NCBI GenBank assembly: GCA_963730685.1
Contig: CAVSSP010000001.1
Coordinates: 1,240,001 to 1,304,000 of the forward strand
Direction of reading: 5' to 3'
DNA: 64,000 nt
DNA from: Bog-756 sp963730685
GTDB taxonomy: Bacteria; Actinomycetota; Acidimicrobiia; Acidimicrobiales; RAAP-2
Part shown: positions 63,315-64,000 of the stretch, in pieces
Position numbering within the stretch: the stretch's first letter is position 1
Layout of the letters: the number at the start of each line of letters is the position of its first letter
Translations under genes and position numbers: made by a program
The notes under the pieces: model-generated
What the model was told of the DNA's origin: nothing
Seen by the model: only the letters and a program-made list of their open reading frames with translations
The model's database searches: none

Positions 63315-64000
63315 GGCGCCCGACAGGGCCACGTCGAGGCTGGGTGGAGGTCCGCCGGCGGCCAGGAAGGGCCCCTTCGGTCCGAAGCCGATCCGGGTGA
63401 TGTCCACCGGCCGGGGAGGGCTGCCCGCCGACGGCCCGCACCGGCGAGTAGAGCATCCAGGCCCCGGTCCCGTCGGTGAAGACCGATGCCTCACCGGGTC
63501 CGAGCCCTTGGCTGTTGGAGGACAACAGTGGCGTGTCGGTGATGTCGGCGCAGGGTCCCGCCGGACCCTTGCAGCGGGCGGCACCGATGCCGTAGGCGGG
63601 CTGGTTGAACCAGTTCGCCGAGTAGAAGATCCAGTAGGTGCCATCGACCTCGATCATGTCCGGGGCTTCGACGATGGTGCCCTGCCAGCGCTCGTCCGGG
63701 CTCATGAGATCGTTCCTCGGGCCGACCAGGTGGAGCCCGTCGGGGGAGAGACGCTGGGACCACAGCGTGGTGGGGGTGGAGCGCCCTCCGATGTTCTGGT
63801 CGGACTTGAACAGCATCCAGGGGGTCCCATCGGTGGCGGTGAACACCCGCGGGTCGATGGTCCCTCCCAGGTTCCGCTGGCAGATGAAGGGCGAGGCATT
63901 CGGAGCGAAGGGCCCGATGGGGGATGAGGCGACGGCGACACCGATGCACTGCATTCCTGTCCCTTTGACGTCAGCGGTGAAGTACAGCACATAGGTCGAT
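63303..64000 (-). CDS. Glycoside hydrolase family 43-like protein, 5' end cut by the window, one frameshift
   Basis: C-terminal part of a five-bladed beta-propeller glycosidase of the GH43/GH32 type (arabinanase, xylosidase and relatives). The frame is open to the window edge (STYVLYFTADVKGTGMQ). Propeller motifs include GVAVASSPIGPFAP, GGTIDPRVFTATDGTPWML (Asp of the pKa-modulator type), VEAPDMIEVDGTYWIFYSAN (likely general-acid Glu) and PGEASVFTDGTGAWMLYSPV. One extra base near 63413-63416 moves the frame; correction gives RPVDITRIGFGPKGPFL and a TAG at 63303-63305. Secretion cannot be judged because the N-terminus is missing. Confidence 0.82.

Overview
The window is very GC-rich, gene-dense DNA. 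It carries a mycofactocin biosynthesis locus, a Ser/Thr kinase with PASTA repeats, a GatCAB set, type 2 isopropylmalate synthase behind a Leu-codon attenuator, and a cysteine desulfurase-mnmA-ligA run. Together these point to an actinobacterium. An Acidimicrobiia-type lineage is my guess only, because no rRNA or tRNA gene is present to test it. Most neighbouring co-directional genes overlap by four bases (GTGA or ATGA).

Layout. 1-1.6 kb: the 3' part of an IS30-family transposase lying against a truncated sugar O-methyltransferase. 1.7-7.9 kb: mycofactocin locus on the minus strand (mftA-mftB-mftC-mftE-SDR-mftF, with no mftD and no mftR), divergent from an NDMA-type zinc alcohol dehydrogenase. 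8-11.1 kb: class III aminotransferase plus HpnA-like epimerase (a possible hopanoid side-chain pair) and RpiB. 11.2-16.2 kb: two SRPBCC proteins, an acyl-CoA synthetase, a YihY/BrkB membrane protein, an Rrf2 regulator and a GNAT enzyme. 16.2-24.8 kb: Fpg/Nei glycosylase, isoleucyl-tRNA synthetase with a swapped GLHH signature, FGGY kinase, and a large surface protein with SGNH and fibronectin III domains. 24.9-30.7 kb: leuA with leader peptide and attenuator, then a minus-strand methyltransferase-GT2-GT4 operon. 30.8-35.3 kb: divergent gamma-glutamyl-type amine catabolism genes. 35.4-40 kb: MFS exporter, acyl-CoA ligase, second aldehyde dehydrogenase. 40-44.5 kb: iscS-like gene, mnmA, ligA. 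44.6-49.1 kb: secreted protein with a long leader, PASTA kinase, small Cys-rich protein, orphan adenine methyltransferase. 49.2-52.3 kb: SDR, MFS transporter, SCP2 protein. 52.4-59.2 kb: surface polysaccharide genes (sulfotransferase, AsnB, GT4/deacetylase, two methyltransferases). 59.3-64 kb: alpha/beta hydrolase, gatC-gatA-gatB, and the end of a GH43 enzyme.

Many otherwise convincing genes, including gatA, gatB and asnB, are interrupted by single-base frameshifts. By my reading about 18 are one-base insertions and about 4 are deletions. This bias, and the hits on genes expected to be essential, suggest residual sequencing error more than gene decay. These genes are listed at full span as CDS, with the break positions in the evidence.

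The observations I rate highest are the GXHH-type IleRS, the mftD-less mycofactocin locus with a perfect inverted repeat before mftA, the leuA attenuator, and a recurring AT-rich palindromic motif in several intergenic gaps. I saw no CRISPR array, rRNA or tRNA gene.
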